This document shows positions 3,794 to 11,022 of a stretch of 11,934 nt of DNA, piece by piece. Under the pieces are notes generated by a model, which made no database searches, had not been told where the DNA came from, and was given only the letters and a program-made list of their open reading frames with translations. Each line of letters begins with the position of its first letter. The stretch's first letter is position 1. A program made the translations under genes and the position numbers. Origin of the DNA: WRIS01 sp031549175 (GTDB lineage: Bacteria; Actinomycetota; Coriobacteriia; Coriobacteriales; Eggerthellaceae); NCBI GenBank assembly GCA_031549175.1, contig JAVBQH010000075.1, forward strand, positions 1 to 11,934, written 5' to 3'.

Positions 3794-6244
3794 ATGGTTG
3801 ACGCCTCCTCACTCTTTTTTGTCTATGAGTTTTTCATTGCGTACTTCCCCTCGGCAAGCATGCTCTTCGAAGGGCCATATAGCCTGGCGATTTGGGGAGG
3901 CATGGCACTCCTCACCATCGCCGTCGCTTTTCTGTTAAAACATTCCTCCAATCGGGCGGCTGGCGTAATCCGGGCGTTCTCCCTTGTCATTGCAGTGATA
4001 TCCTGTTTCTTCTTTGCGGCGATGTTGGTCTTGTATTGCAAGGGGGATATCGATGACTGGATCGCACGCACCCTCCCTATAGAGCCCGAGGACTTCTATG
4101 TCTACGCGGGGTTGGCCGCTTCAGGCCTGCTGGCGGTTGTCTGCGCATGCGTCTCGCTCACCAAGACGCGTGTGCCCCATAACGACTCGACCCTCAACGC
4201 CCGGCAAAAACTGCAGGCAGTCGCCGTATTCTCTGCCCTCTTCTGCATCGGCCTGGCTATCTGGTATGGGGCGCCCGAGGTCTTCGGCCCCCTCGTCCTG
4301 ATCCTGATCTTTACCGCAGAGTTCACCAGCATCCTCTTCTGGTTCTATGACCCCATCATCCTTTTTGTGTCCAAGCTGTTCCCCCGAAACCCCCATGCCC
4401 CCCTCAAGCCCACCCCCGGCAAGGCCAACCGCTTTGCGGTTCTCGGCTGTGCGCACAACGAGGAGGCCGTCGTCGGGCATCTGGTTGATTCGCTTTTTGC
4501 CATGGACTACCCGAAAGGCCGCTATGACATCTTTGTGATCTGCGACAACTGCACCGACAAGACGGCGCAGATCGTCAAAGGCCGGGGTGCGATCGCCATG
4601 GAGAGGACCGATGACGTCGACAAGGGGAAGGGATATGCGCTGAAGTGGATGTTCGGGATACTCGAGGAGATGAGGCTCGCGGGGGATGTCTACGACGCCT
4701 ATATCGTCCTCGATGCCGACAACCTGGTGAACGAGCAGTATTTGAGCGAGATCAACCGCCACCTCAACCAAGGCCACGAGATCATGCAGAGCTACCTTGG
4801 ATGTAAAAACCCTTCGGACACCTGGATATCGAAATGCTATTCCATGGCCTACTGGCTCAGCAACGCCACCTACCAAGAAGCCCACTCGAACGTGAACCTT
4901 TCTGCCCAGATGGGCGGCACCGGCATGGTGTTGAGGCCGGATATGCTCAACAAGCTTGCCTGGGAATCGGACTCCTTGACAGAAGACCTCGTCCTCACGG
5001 CGAAATACGTGCTGCGCGAAGACCGTGCCTGCCATTGGGTCCATACTGCACGCCTTTATGACGAAAAGCCGCTCCAGCTCAAGCAATCGATCAAACAGCG
5101 TACCCGCTGGATGCAGGGGCATATGGACGCCATGATCCAATATGCCCCCCGGCTGCTCCTCTCGTCGATGAGAAACCTGAGCTTCAAACAGCTCGACATG
5201 GCCTTCTACCTGACACGTCCCTTCTTCAACCTTATGGCCTTCATCTTCTACCTCGTCCGCTTCGTCGCCATGTTCGCCTTTCCCGGCAGCCTGGCCTCCG
5301 TCAGCCTGATCATGAATTTCCAGTCGGCCACCATCCTGGTCTTGGCCTATATCATGATCCAGGTATATATCCTCAACACCGAGAATTATCTCCGCTATGC
5401 ACTCTGGATACCCTTGCAGTATGCTTTCACCTATACCTGGTACCCCCCGATCTTCAGAGGCCTGCTCAAATTCCGCGAACGTCATTGGGTGTCGACCGTC
5501 CATGGGCGCAGCCTGACGATCGGCGATATCCGCGAGGACGTCATCCTCACGGACGCCAAGAGGCGTCTTGCCGGCCTCGACAACCTCCATCTGCTCCCGT
5601 TGGGGCAGATCCTTTTGAAGGCAGCCGTCATCAACGGGTTCCAGCTGCAAAAGGCAATCGATATACAGAAACGGACCGGCGGCTTCTTGGGAAACATCCT
5701 TGTTGAGACCCATGCGCTGTCTGAAGAGACCCTCAATGCCTACGTCAGCATCCAGCAGGTCATGCGCGAGACGGTCGAAGAGGACGCGAGCCAGCTCCAG
5801 AGGCTGCAGCTCGGCCAGATCCTCCTCGACGGCAACGTGGTCACCGAAGGCCAGCTCGGCCAAGCCCTCGAATTCCAAAAGGAACAGGGCGGGCTTCTCG
5901 GCGAGAACCTGGTCGCACTCCGCTTAATCTCCCCCGACCTGCTCAACATCTTCCTCGAGGTCCAAGAGCTTATAGGAGCCAACTACATCAACAACGCCAA
6001 GGCCCACGACCTCATCAAGGACATGACCCTTGGCAAGGCGAGTGGGGGCAAGGGCCTTGAGGGGATCCTGGTCTCAAGCGGACTGGTAAGCAACCAGCAG
6101 GTCGAAGCCGCCAGAGAGCTTCAGGAAGGCGAGGGTGGCAGCTTGGATGAGGCCCTCATCGGGCTTGGGTATATCTCCGATGGGGCCTTGCGCGCCATCC
6201 AAGGCATGGGCGGCGCCGGCTTGGGAAAAGGGGGTGACGCTTAG
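3794..6244 (+). CDS. NfrB-like membrane glycosyltransferase (processive GT2) with three C-terminal MshEN-like modules
   Basis: This is a predicted inner-membrane polysaccharide synthase of 816 aa. Hydrophobic segments lie near residues 31-48, 57-81, 102-122, 140-158 and 163-195. A cytosolic family 2 glycosyltransferase domain follows (about 212-460), with HNEE at 221, D251, DADN at 307-310, TED at 396-398 and QRTRW at 435-439. This is the D, DxD, TED, QxxRW set of processive enzymes such as cellulose, hyaluronan and poly-GlcNAc synthases. More membrane segments lie at about 470-552. The tail (600-816) holds six LGxxL...Q half-units in three pairs, the MshEN fold of GspE-type ATPases, which binds c-di-GMP in some proteins. 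E. coli NfrB combines the same domains and is reported to be c-di-GMP-controlled. The sugar donor and product are unknown. The following gene begins one base after this stop. The SD-to-ATG spacing of 12 nt is long, but no better start exists. Confidence 0.93.
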   Translation: MVDASSLFFVYEFFIAYFPSASMLFEGPYSLAIWGGMALLTIAVAFLLKHSSNRAAGVIRAFSLVIAVISCFFFAAMLVLYCKGDIDDWIARTLPIEPEDFYVYAGLAASGLLAVVCACVSLTKTRVPHNDSTLNARQKLQAVAVFSALFCIGLAIWYGAPEVFGPLVLILIFTAEFTSILFWFYDPIILFVSKLFPRNPHAPLKPTPGKANRFAVLGCAHNEEAVVGHLVDSLFAMDYPKGRYDIFVICDNCTDKTAQIVKGRGAIAMERTDDVDKGKGYALKWMFGILEEMRLAGDVYDAYIVLDADNLVNEQYLSEINRHLNQGHEIMQSYLGCKNPSDTWISKCYSMAYWLSNATYQEAHSNVNLSAQMGGTGMVLRPDMLNKLAWESDSLTEDLVLTAKYVLREDRACHWVHTARLYDEKPLQLKQSIKQRTRWMQGHMDAMIQYAPRLLLSSMRNLSFKQLDMAFYLTRPFFNLMAFIFYLVRFVAMFAFPGSLASVSLIMNFQSATILVLAYIMIQVYILNTENYLRYALWIPLQYAFTYTWYPPIFRGLLKFRERHWVSTVHGRSLTIGDIREDVILTDAKRRLAGLDNLHLLPLGQILLKAAVINGFQLQKAIDIQKRTGGFLGNILVETHALSEETLNAYVSIQQVMRETVEEDASQLQRLQLGQILLDGNVVTEGQLGQALEFQKEQGGLLGENLVALRLISPDLLNIFLEVQELIGANYINNAKAHDLIKDMTLGKASGGKGLEGILVSSGLVSNQQVEAARELQEGEGGSLDEALIGLGYISDGALRAIQGMGGAGLGKGGDA
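5600..6199 (+). repeat. Three tandem MshEN-like units (six half-repeats) in the glycosyltransferase tail
   Basis: Half-repeats of about 23 residues start at residues 603 and 632, 673 and 702, and 755 and 784. The spacing within each pair is 29 residues every time. The first four follow LGxxLL....(V/L)I....L..A...Q. The third pair has LEG and LDE in place of LGx and is the most diverged. None has the Arg that precedes LG in the canonical RLG c-di-GMP-contacting motif; these read PLG, FLG, QLG, LLG, GLE and SLD. The repeat is at protein level, and I saw no long exact DNA duplication. Confidence 0.85.
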
Positions 6245-6245
6245 C

Positions 6246-6806
6246 ATGGTGATATATTCCATTGCAAACGTCATTATAACGGCGCTTGCCTGCTTTCTGC
6301 TGACAGGCTTCGTCGGTATCTTCATCATACCTGATGTGCTTATGTGGGCCTTCGTCTTGTTCCCCCGGGCCATTTCTTCCTGGGTAGAAAAGAAAGTCCG
6401 GTTCAAGGCCGTGTGGCGCGTATTCAGGAAATTCATGTTCTGGCTGCTTTTTGTCTGCGCCCTCTACGCTGCCGCCTTCCTTATCGACCCCGCAATCGGA
6501 TGGTATCTGCTTACCAGCCTGACGGCCCTTTTATGTTGGCTTCTTTGCCTGGTAGTCACCTTCCGCACATTCTTGAAGAAGAAAGATGCCTATTACAACA
6601 CCTTCTACACCGGCATATACATGGAGTTCATGACAGGGCAGCAGCAAGAGGCCTACCAGAAGTTCATTGACGAGGTGGAACAGATGTCCATTGCCGAGGC
6701 CCAGCGAAGGAGTGGGGACATCCGCCTCGGCTTCCTAGAGAAAAAGGCCTTGCACGAACGCATCAACATGCTGCAGGCCGGCAGCGAGCAAGACTTCCCT
6801 GACTAG
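6246..6806 (+). CDS. Membrane protein of unknown function coupled to the glycosyltransferase
   Basis: I do not recognise a family for this 186-aa protein. It has about four hydrophobic helices, near residues 5-28, 30-45, 61-80 and 84-106. A basic cluster (FLKKKD, 109-114) follows. Residues 115-186 form a hydrophilic, probably helical cytosolic tail rich in Glu, Gln and Lys (GQQQEAYQKFIDEVEQ). The start at 6246 lies one base after the glycosyltransferase stop, and AAGGGGGTGA upstream can serve as ribosome site, so translation is almost surely coupled. The frame is open further upstream, but that part overlaps the previous gene and is not membrane-like. By position it is a candidate accessory or regulatory subunit of the synthase. 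It ends tail-to-tail with accDA, 15 nt away. Confidence 0.83.
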   Translation: MVIYSIANVIITALACFLLTGFVGIFIIPDVLMWAFVLFPRAISSWVEKKVRFKAVWRVFRKFMFWLLFVCALYAAAFLIDPAIGWYLLTSLTALLCWLLCLVVTFRTFLKKKDAYYNTFYTGIYMEFMTGQQQEAYQKFIDEVEQMSIAEAQRRSGDIRLGFLEKKALHERINMLQAGSEQDFPD

Positions 6807-6821
6807 CCTTCAAGAGAGGCC

Positions 6822-9254
6822 CTAGTACTTCCTGAAGCGGCGGTAGCGGCCCTCGAGCAGCTGGTCGGGCGTAAGCCCTGACAGCTCGTCCAAGTTGTTG
6901 ATAAGGTAGCTCTTCAGGCATGCTGATGCCGTTTCAGGGTTTTCATGCGCCGCACCCTCGCCCTCGGAGATCACCGCATCGACGATGCCCATATCGAAGG
7001 CTTCCTGGGCACTCATCTTCATAGCGGCGGCGGCCTCAGCGGCCCGGCTTGCATCCTTCCACAGTATCGAGGCAAAGCCTTCCGGGGATAAGACGGAGTA
7101 GACGGCGTTTTCCTGTATGGCGACGCGGTCTGAAAGGGCCAAGGCAAGCGCCCCGCCGCTCCCTCCCTCGCCGAGTACGACGCTTATGACCGGGACCTCC
7201 AACCCTGCCATGGCGATAAGGTTCTCCGCGATGGCATTTCCCTGGCCGCGCTCTTCAGCCGCCATATCGCAATGGGCACCCTGCGTATCGACCAGGCATA
7301 CGATTGCCCGTCCGAACTTCTCCGCCTGCCTCATGATGCGCAAGGTCTTCCGGTATCCCTCCGGAAGCGGGCACCCGAAGTTACGGGCGATGCGCTCATT
7401 CAAGTCGGCGCCTTTCTCTTGGGCGACGACCGTGACGGGATGGCCGCCGATCCAGCCGACGCCGCAGACGATAGCGGCATCGTCTCCGAACGACCGGTCC
7501 CCATGCAGCTCGATGAATCCTTTTACCAGGGAGCCGATATAGTACTGAGCGGTCGGCCTCTTGGTGTTGCGCGCCAGCTTGACGCTTTCCCATGCCTTGT
7601 TGTCGTTGTCCTGCCCGAGGCCGTCGGCGTCAGCGCCGAGGAGGTCTTCTTCGGCAACGGTCGGTTCGCCGTAGAAGGCGCGGAGCCGCATCTCGTCGCC
7701 TTTGAGGCGCCTCGATTGGCGCGCCAGGCGCTTCGTCTGCCTCCTCTTGTTCGCTGCCGGCACCCTCCCTTTTTGGGACCCGGTTATAAAGAGGCTCTTT
7801 ATCTGGGGTATGACCCCATAGGCAACCGTGTTGTAGGTGCCATAGCGGTTGTCGAGGCTCTCGCAGACCGCAGTGTAGCTGATCAGGGCGCCCTCTTCGA
7901 TCTTCCCCCTGTTCGAGGTGACGGAATGTATAGCAAGGAGATGGGCGAGCGTTTCACGCTGCTCGTCCCTGCCGACAATGGCGTCGATAAGGCCATGCTC
8001 GAGGGCGAATTCAGCCGTCTGGAATCCTTCGGGAAGCGCCCGCTTGATGGTGTCTTGGATAACACGCTTTCCGGCAAACCCGATAAGCGCCTCAGGTTCG
8101 GCCAAAACGATGTCGGCCTGCATGGCGAATGACGCGGTCACACCGCCTGTCGTCGGGTCGGTGATCACGGTGATCGAGAGGAGCCCGGCCTTCCCATGGC
8201 GCTCAAGCGCACAGCTGACCTTTGCCATCTGCATCAGGGAATGGATACCTTCCTGCATGCGCGCCCCGCCCGAGGCGGTCCAGATGACAAGGGGCAGCTC
8301 GTTTGCTGTCGCCTCCTCGACCGTGCGGGTGATCTTCTCCCCCACAACCGAGCCCATAGACCCCATGAGAAACTGCGACTCCATTATGCAGAGGGCCAAA
8401 GGGATGCCCGCTATGCTGCCGGATCCGCAGCGCACCGCCTCGTCGGCCCCGACGCGCTCCCGCACCTCGTCGAGCTTCTCGAGGTATTCAGGGAAGTCAA
8501 GGGGGTTTTTCTGCTCGACCGGCCAGTTCCACTCGGTAAAGCTCCCGGCATCGAGCACGTCGTCGATCCGCTCCAGGGAGCTCATCCTGAAATAGCTCTT
8601 GCATGCAGGGCATACGTAATGGGAGGTCGAAAGCCCCTTCACGTCGAACATCAGCCCGCAGTGCGGGCACTTCCGCCATGCCGGCTCAACCTGGTCTATA
8701 TGGTCTGCTTTGCATATAAGCCAACCTGCCTGCGGATACGAACCGTCTAATGCGCGGAATACCGGCAGGTCCTTCTGGTGTGCGCGGCCAAGGAAGCTCT
8801 CGTCGAACCCAAGCTCTGAGTCGACCAGCAGTATTGCATGGGCCCCGCATTCGTCGGCCGCCTTGAGCACGGTGTAGCTGTTGTTGAAGACATGGGAGGA
8901 AAAAGCCTCGGCCAGACAGATGGTTTCCTTGGCCTCGCGCACGTATTGGCTGGCCTCCTGGTCGTGCGTATAGGCGACAACAGGATCGAGGCCTGCGATA
9001 CTGCAGCTCTTTGCAGTCCTTTTTGCATTCAGGTCATGGGCGATGATGAGCACCCTTGGCTTTTCCGGGAAACCGTTGCCCTTCCCAGGCTGGAGCTCGT
9101 CGGCAAGGCCTTCGAGGCGATATGACACCTCCGCAGCCTTCTGCACGCCGTGAGGGGGAAGGGCTTCGTCGGCCATTCCCGGGGCGCCGGCCCCTGAGGG
9201 CAGGTCCGTACCGGCAGAGGGGATGGTGATATAGCGCTGTTTGCCACGTTTCAT
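6822..9254 (-). CDS. accDA: Fused acetyl-CoA carboxyltransferase AccD-AccA with an N-terminal biotin-carboxylase-like segment
   Basis: The carboxyltransferase moves CO2 from biotin-BCCP to acetyl-CoA, making malonyl-CoA for fatty-acid synthesis in the cytosol. Numbering from the ATG at 9254 (810 aa), residues 1-65 are a low-complexity lead. Residues 66-167 resemble the N-terminal domain of biotin carboxylase, with VLIIAHD..AKR, ETICLAE and NNSYTVLKAADECGAHAI. The AccD zinc ribbon follows (CPHC 196-199, CPAC 215-218), then SGGARMQEG (328-336) and PTTGGVTASFA (367-377). A linker of about 100 residues, basic then acidic, leads to AccA (about 550-810) with GEGGSGGALA (695-704) and SPEGFASILWKD (723-734). 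Two earlier in-frame starts exist (GTG at 9293, ATG at 9278). I chose 9254 because AAGGA lies 10 nt upstream, but the start is not certain. It is the last gene of the FASII operon, 66 nt after fabZ. Confidence 0.93.
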   Translation of the reverse strand: MKRGKQRYITIPSAGTDLPSGAGAPGMADEALPPHGVQKAAEVSYRLEGLADELQPGKGNGFPEKPRVLIIAHDLNAKRTAKSCSIAGLDPVVAYTHDQEASQYVREAKETICLAEAFSSHVFNNSYTVLKAADECGAHAILLVDSELGFDESFLGRAHQKDLPVFRALDGSYPQAGWLICKADHIDQVEPAWRKCPHCGLMFDVKGLSTSHYVCPACKSYFRMSSLERIDDVLDAGSFTEWNWPVEQKNPLDFPEYLEKLDEVRERVGADEAVRCGSGSIAGIPLALCIMESQFLMGSMGSVVGEKITRTVEEATANELPLVIWTASGGARMQEGIHSLMQMAKVSCALERHGKAGLLSITVITDPTTGGVTASFAMQADIVLAEPEALIGFAGKRVIQDTIKRALPEGFQTAEFALEHGLIDAIVGRDEQRETLAHLLAIHSVTSNRGKIEEGALISYTAVCESLDNRYGTYNTVAYGVIPQIKSLFITGSQKGRVPAANKRRQTKRLARQSRRLKGDEMRLRAFYGEPTVAEEDLLGADADGLGQDNDNKAWESVKLARNTKRPTAQYYIGSLVKGFIELHGDRSFGDDAAIVCGVGWIGGHPVTVVAQEKGADLNERIARNFGCPLPEGYRKTLRIMRQAEKFGRAIVCLVDTQGAHCDMAAEERGQGNAIAENLIAMAGLEVPVISVVLGEGGSGGALALALSDRVAIQENAVYSVLSPEGFASILWKDASRAAEAAAAMKMSAQEAFDMGIVDAVISEGEGAAHENPETASACLKSYLINNLDELSGLTPDQLLEGRYRRFRKY

Positions 9255-9320
9255 AACTACAGGTTCCTTACTGTGCATATCCTCTTCGCGCACAAGGTGC
9301 GCAGGGTATCAGCCCTGGTC

Positions 9321-9761
9321 TTATGCGGGCCCCAATACATATTTCTGTGTTGCCTGCGCGCAAAGCCTATCCCCCACCCAGGCCTCGGTCTCGGCCGTGC
9401 AAAGCCTTTTCCCCGCCTTGATGATCCGGGCTTCCAACCGTACGGTATCGCCCGGAAGCACCTGGCTCCTGAACTTCGCGCCGTCGATTGCCGCAAAGAA
9501 CCCGACCGCGCCTTCAGACTCCCTCCCTGACAGCAGGCAATAGGATGCTGCCTGGGCAAGCGCCTCCATTATCAGGACACCCGGGAACACCGGATAGCTG
9601 GGAAAATGCCCCTTGAACAAGGGCAGCTTTGGGTCGATGTCGAGCTCGGCCACCACGCTTTCGCCGGGGCTGCATGAGACGATGCGGCTGAGCCAAAGGA
9701 AGGGGTCGCGGTGCGGGAGGACCCGTTCGATCTCGCTTTTCCCGCGAGGATACCCGCCCAC
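9321..9761 (-). CDS. fabZ: 3-hydroxyacyl-ACP dehydratase FabZ
   Basis: FabZ removes water from 3-hydroxyacyl-ACP to give trans-2-enoyl-ACP in the FASII elongation cycle. The 146-aa product is of normal length. It starts with the region leading into IERVLPHRDPFLWLSRI (residues 11-27). The hot-dog active site is present: GHFPSYPVFPGVLIMEALAQ at 51-70, with predicted catalytic His52 and Glu66. AIDGAKFRSQVLPGDTV (91-107) follows. The frame is open much further upstream inside fabF, but the start is set by GTG at 9759-9761, which has AGGGG 8 nt before it. It begins one base after the fabF stop (TAGCGTG), so the two are translationally coupled. Confidence 0.95.
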   Translation of the reverse strand: MGGYPRGKSEIERVLPHRDPFLWLSRIVSCSPGESVVAELDIDPKLPLFKGHFPSYPVFPGVLIMEALAQAASYCLLSGRESEGAVGFFAAIDGAKFRSQVLPGDTVRLEARIIKAGKRLCTAETEAWVGDRLCAQATQKYVLGPA

Positions 9762-9762
9762 G

Positions 9763-11022
9763 CTAGTTACCCCTGAAGGGAGCGATGGCAAGCGATGTGT
9801 TGTGCCCGCCGAACCCGATGGAATTGCTGAGCGCCACCTTTTGGGGATAGTCCAGCAAGGGCTCGGTGAGGACACGCACCGCGCATTCGGGATCGGCCTC
9901 GGCGAACCCGACCGTCGGCAAAACCGTGTCACGGGCAACCGACAGGGCGGTGATGATTGCCTCGATCGCACCGGCGGCACCTAGGGTATGGCCGATGCTC
10001 CCCTTGACCGATACAACCGGGACATCGCCTCCGGCGTTTCCGCACAATGCGTTGAGCGCCGCAGCCTCGGTCTTGTCGTTGGGTGGCGTGCCGGTGCCGT
10101 GCGCATTCAGGTGGCCGAGGTCGCAGGCGCTGAAGCCGCCTTCCTCGAGTGCTTGGCGCATAGCCAATACCAGGTTCTTCCCCTCGGGGTCGGGGGCCGT
10201 CATATGATAGGCGTCACCCGTCGAACCGAAACCGACGACCTCGGCGATGATCGTGGCGTTGCGAGCCTGGGCATGCTCCAAGGACTCGAGCACCACGGCA
10301 CCTGCGCCTTCCCCCGGGACAAACCCGCTTCGCCTTCTGTCGAAGGGGAGCGACGCCTCGGCAGGGTCATCAGAGCCGCTCAACGCGCCAAGGTTGGAGA
10401 ACCCGGCGATGCATACCGGCGAGATCGACTCTTCGGCCCCGCCCGCCAAGGCGGCGTCGAGATAGCCGTGGCGGATCGAACGGTAGGCCGCGCCTATGTT
10501 TTGGGTGCCGGTTGCACAGGCGGTCACCACATTGGTGCATTCGCCGTGGAGACCGTATCTGATCGCCAGGTTGCCGGCTGCCATATTCGAGATCATAACG
10601 GGAATGAACAGGGGGTTGAGCTTGCCCGGCCCCTTCTCGCTGATGGTGTTGCATCCTCGCTCGAACTCTTCCATGCCGCCGATGCCGCTGCCGAAAAGGC
10701 AGCCGATGCGCGTGGTGTCCTCCGCGTCGAGGTCCAAGCCTGATTGGGCGATGGCCTCGTCGGAGGCTATCATGGCGTATTGGACGAAGCGCGCGTTGCG
10801 GCGCGCCTCCTTTTTCGTGAACCCGAACTCAAGCGGATCGTAGCCTTTGATCTCAGCGGCGATCTTTGAGGAGTAGCCGCTTGTGTCGAACCGGGTGAGC
10901 TCGCCGATACAGCAACGCTTCCCCATGAGCGCCTCCCAGAGGCGTTCGGTGCCAGAACCTGCGGGAGAAATCATGCCGGTGCCGGTAATGACCACCCTTC
11001 GCACAGTGTCACACGAGGTCAT
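9763..11022 (-). CDS. fabF: 3-oxoacyl-ACP synthase II FabF
   Basis: FabF condenses malonyl-ACP with a growing acyl-ACP, the chain-elongation step of FASII. The 419-aa protein has the thiolase-fold landmarks. These are VITGTGMISPAG at 11-22, the nucleophile Cys169 in VVTACATGTQNIG, His308 in NAHGTGTPPND, Lys340 and His345 in VKGSIGHTLGAAGA, and the glycine-rich SNSIGFGGHN near the C-terminus. Together Cys-His-His marks a decarboxylating elongation enzyme (FabF/FabB type) rather than FabH, whose triad is Cys-His-Asn. FabF rather than FabB is chosen from gene context, since fabB clusters are restricted to Gram-negatives. The ATG overlaps the fabG stop as ATGA, and GGAGGA lies 8 nt upstream inside fabG. 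Confidence 0.96.
   Translation of the reverse strand: MTSCDTVRRVVITGTGMISPAGSGTERLWEALMGKRCCIGELTRFDTSGYSSKIAAEIKGYDPLEFGFTKKEARRNARFVQYAMIASDEAIAQSGLDLDAEDTTRIGCLFGSGIGGMEEFERGCNTISEKGPGKLNPLFIPVMISNMAAGNLAIRYGLHGECTNVVTACATGTQNIGAAYRSIRHGYLDAALAGGAEESISPVCIAGFSNLGALSGSDDPAEASLPFDRRRSGFVPGEGAGAVVLESLEHAQARNATIIAEVVGFGSTGDAYHMTAPDPEGKNLVLAMRQALEEGGFSACDLGHLNAHGTGTPPNDKTEAAALNALCGNAGGDVPVVSVKGSIGHTLGAAGAIEAIITALSVARDTVLPTVGFAEADPECAVRVLTEPLLDYPQKVALSNSIGFGGHNTSLAIAPFRGN
9770..9774 (-). promoter_or_regulatory. Ribosome binding site deciding the fabZ GTG start
   Basis: AGGGG on the minus strand lies within the last codons of fabF, 8 nt before the GTG at 9759-9761. No ATG fits the conserved start of FabZ. 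Confidence 0.65.

Noticed and set aside
3484..3801. 105-codon plus-strand ORF across the leader of the glycosyltransferase gene.
   Set aside because: It starts before the predicted transcription start, lacks a ribosome site, and has a random, Cys/Arg-rich composition.
4121..5878. 585-codon minus-strand ORF opposite the glycosyltransferase.
   Set aside because: The plus strand has an intact GT2 catalytic set and membrane helices. The antisense frame is an acidic, Gln-rich shadow of Leu/Ile/Val codons.
6803..6825. Imperfect inverted repeat CTAGCCT..AGGCCCTAG spanning both stop codons of the convergent genes.
   Set aside because: The stem has a bulge and neither side is followed by a T-run, so I would not call it an intrinsic terminator.
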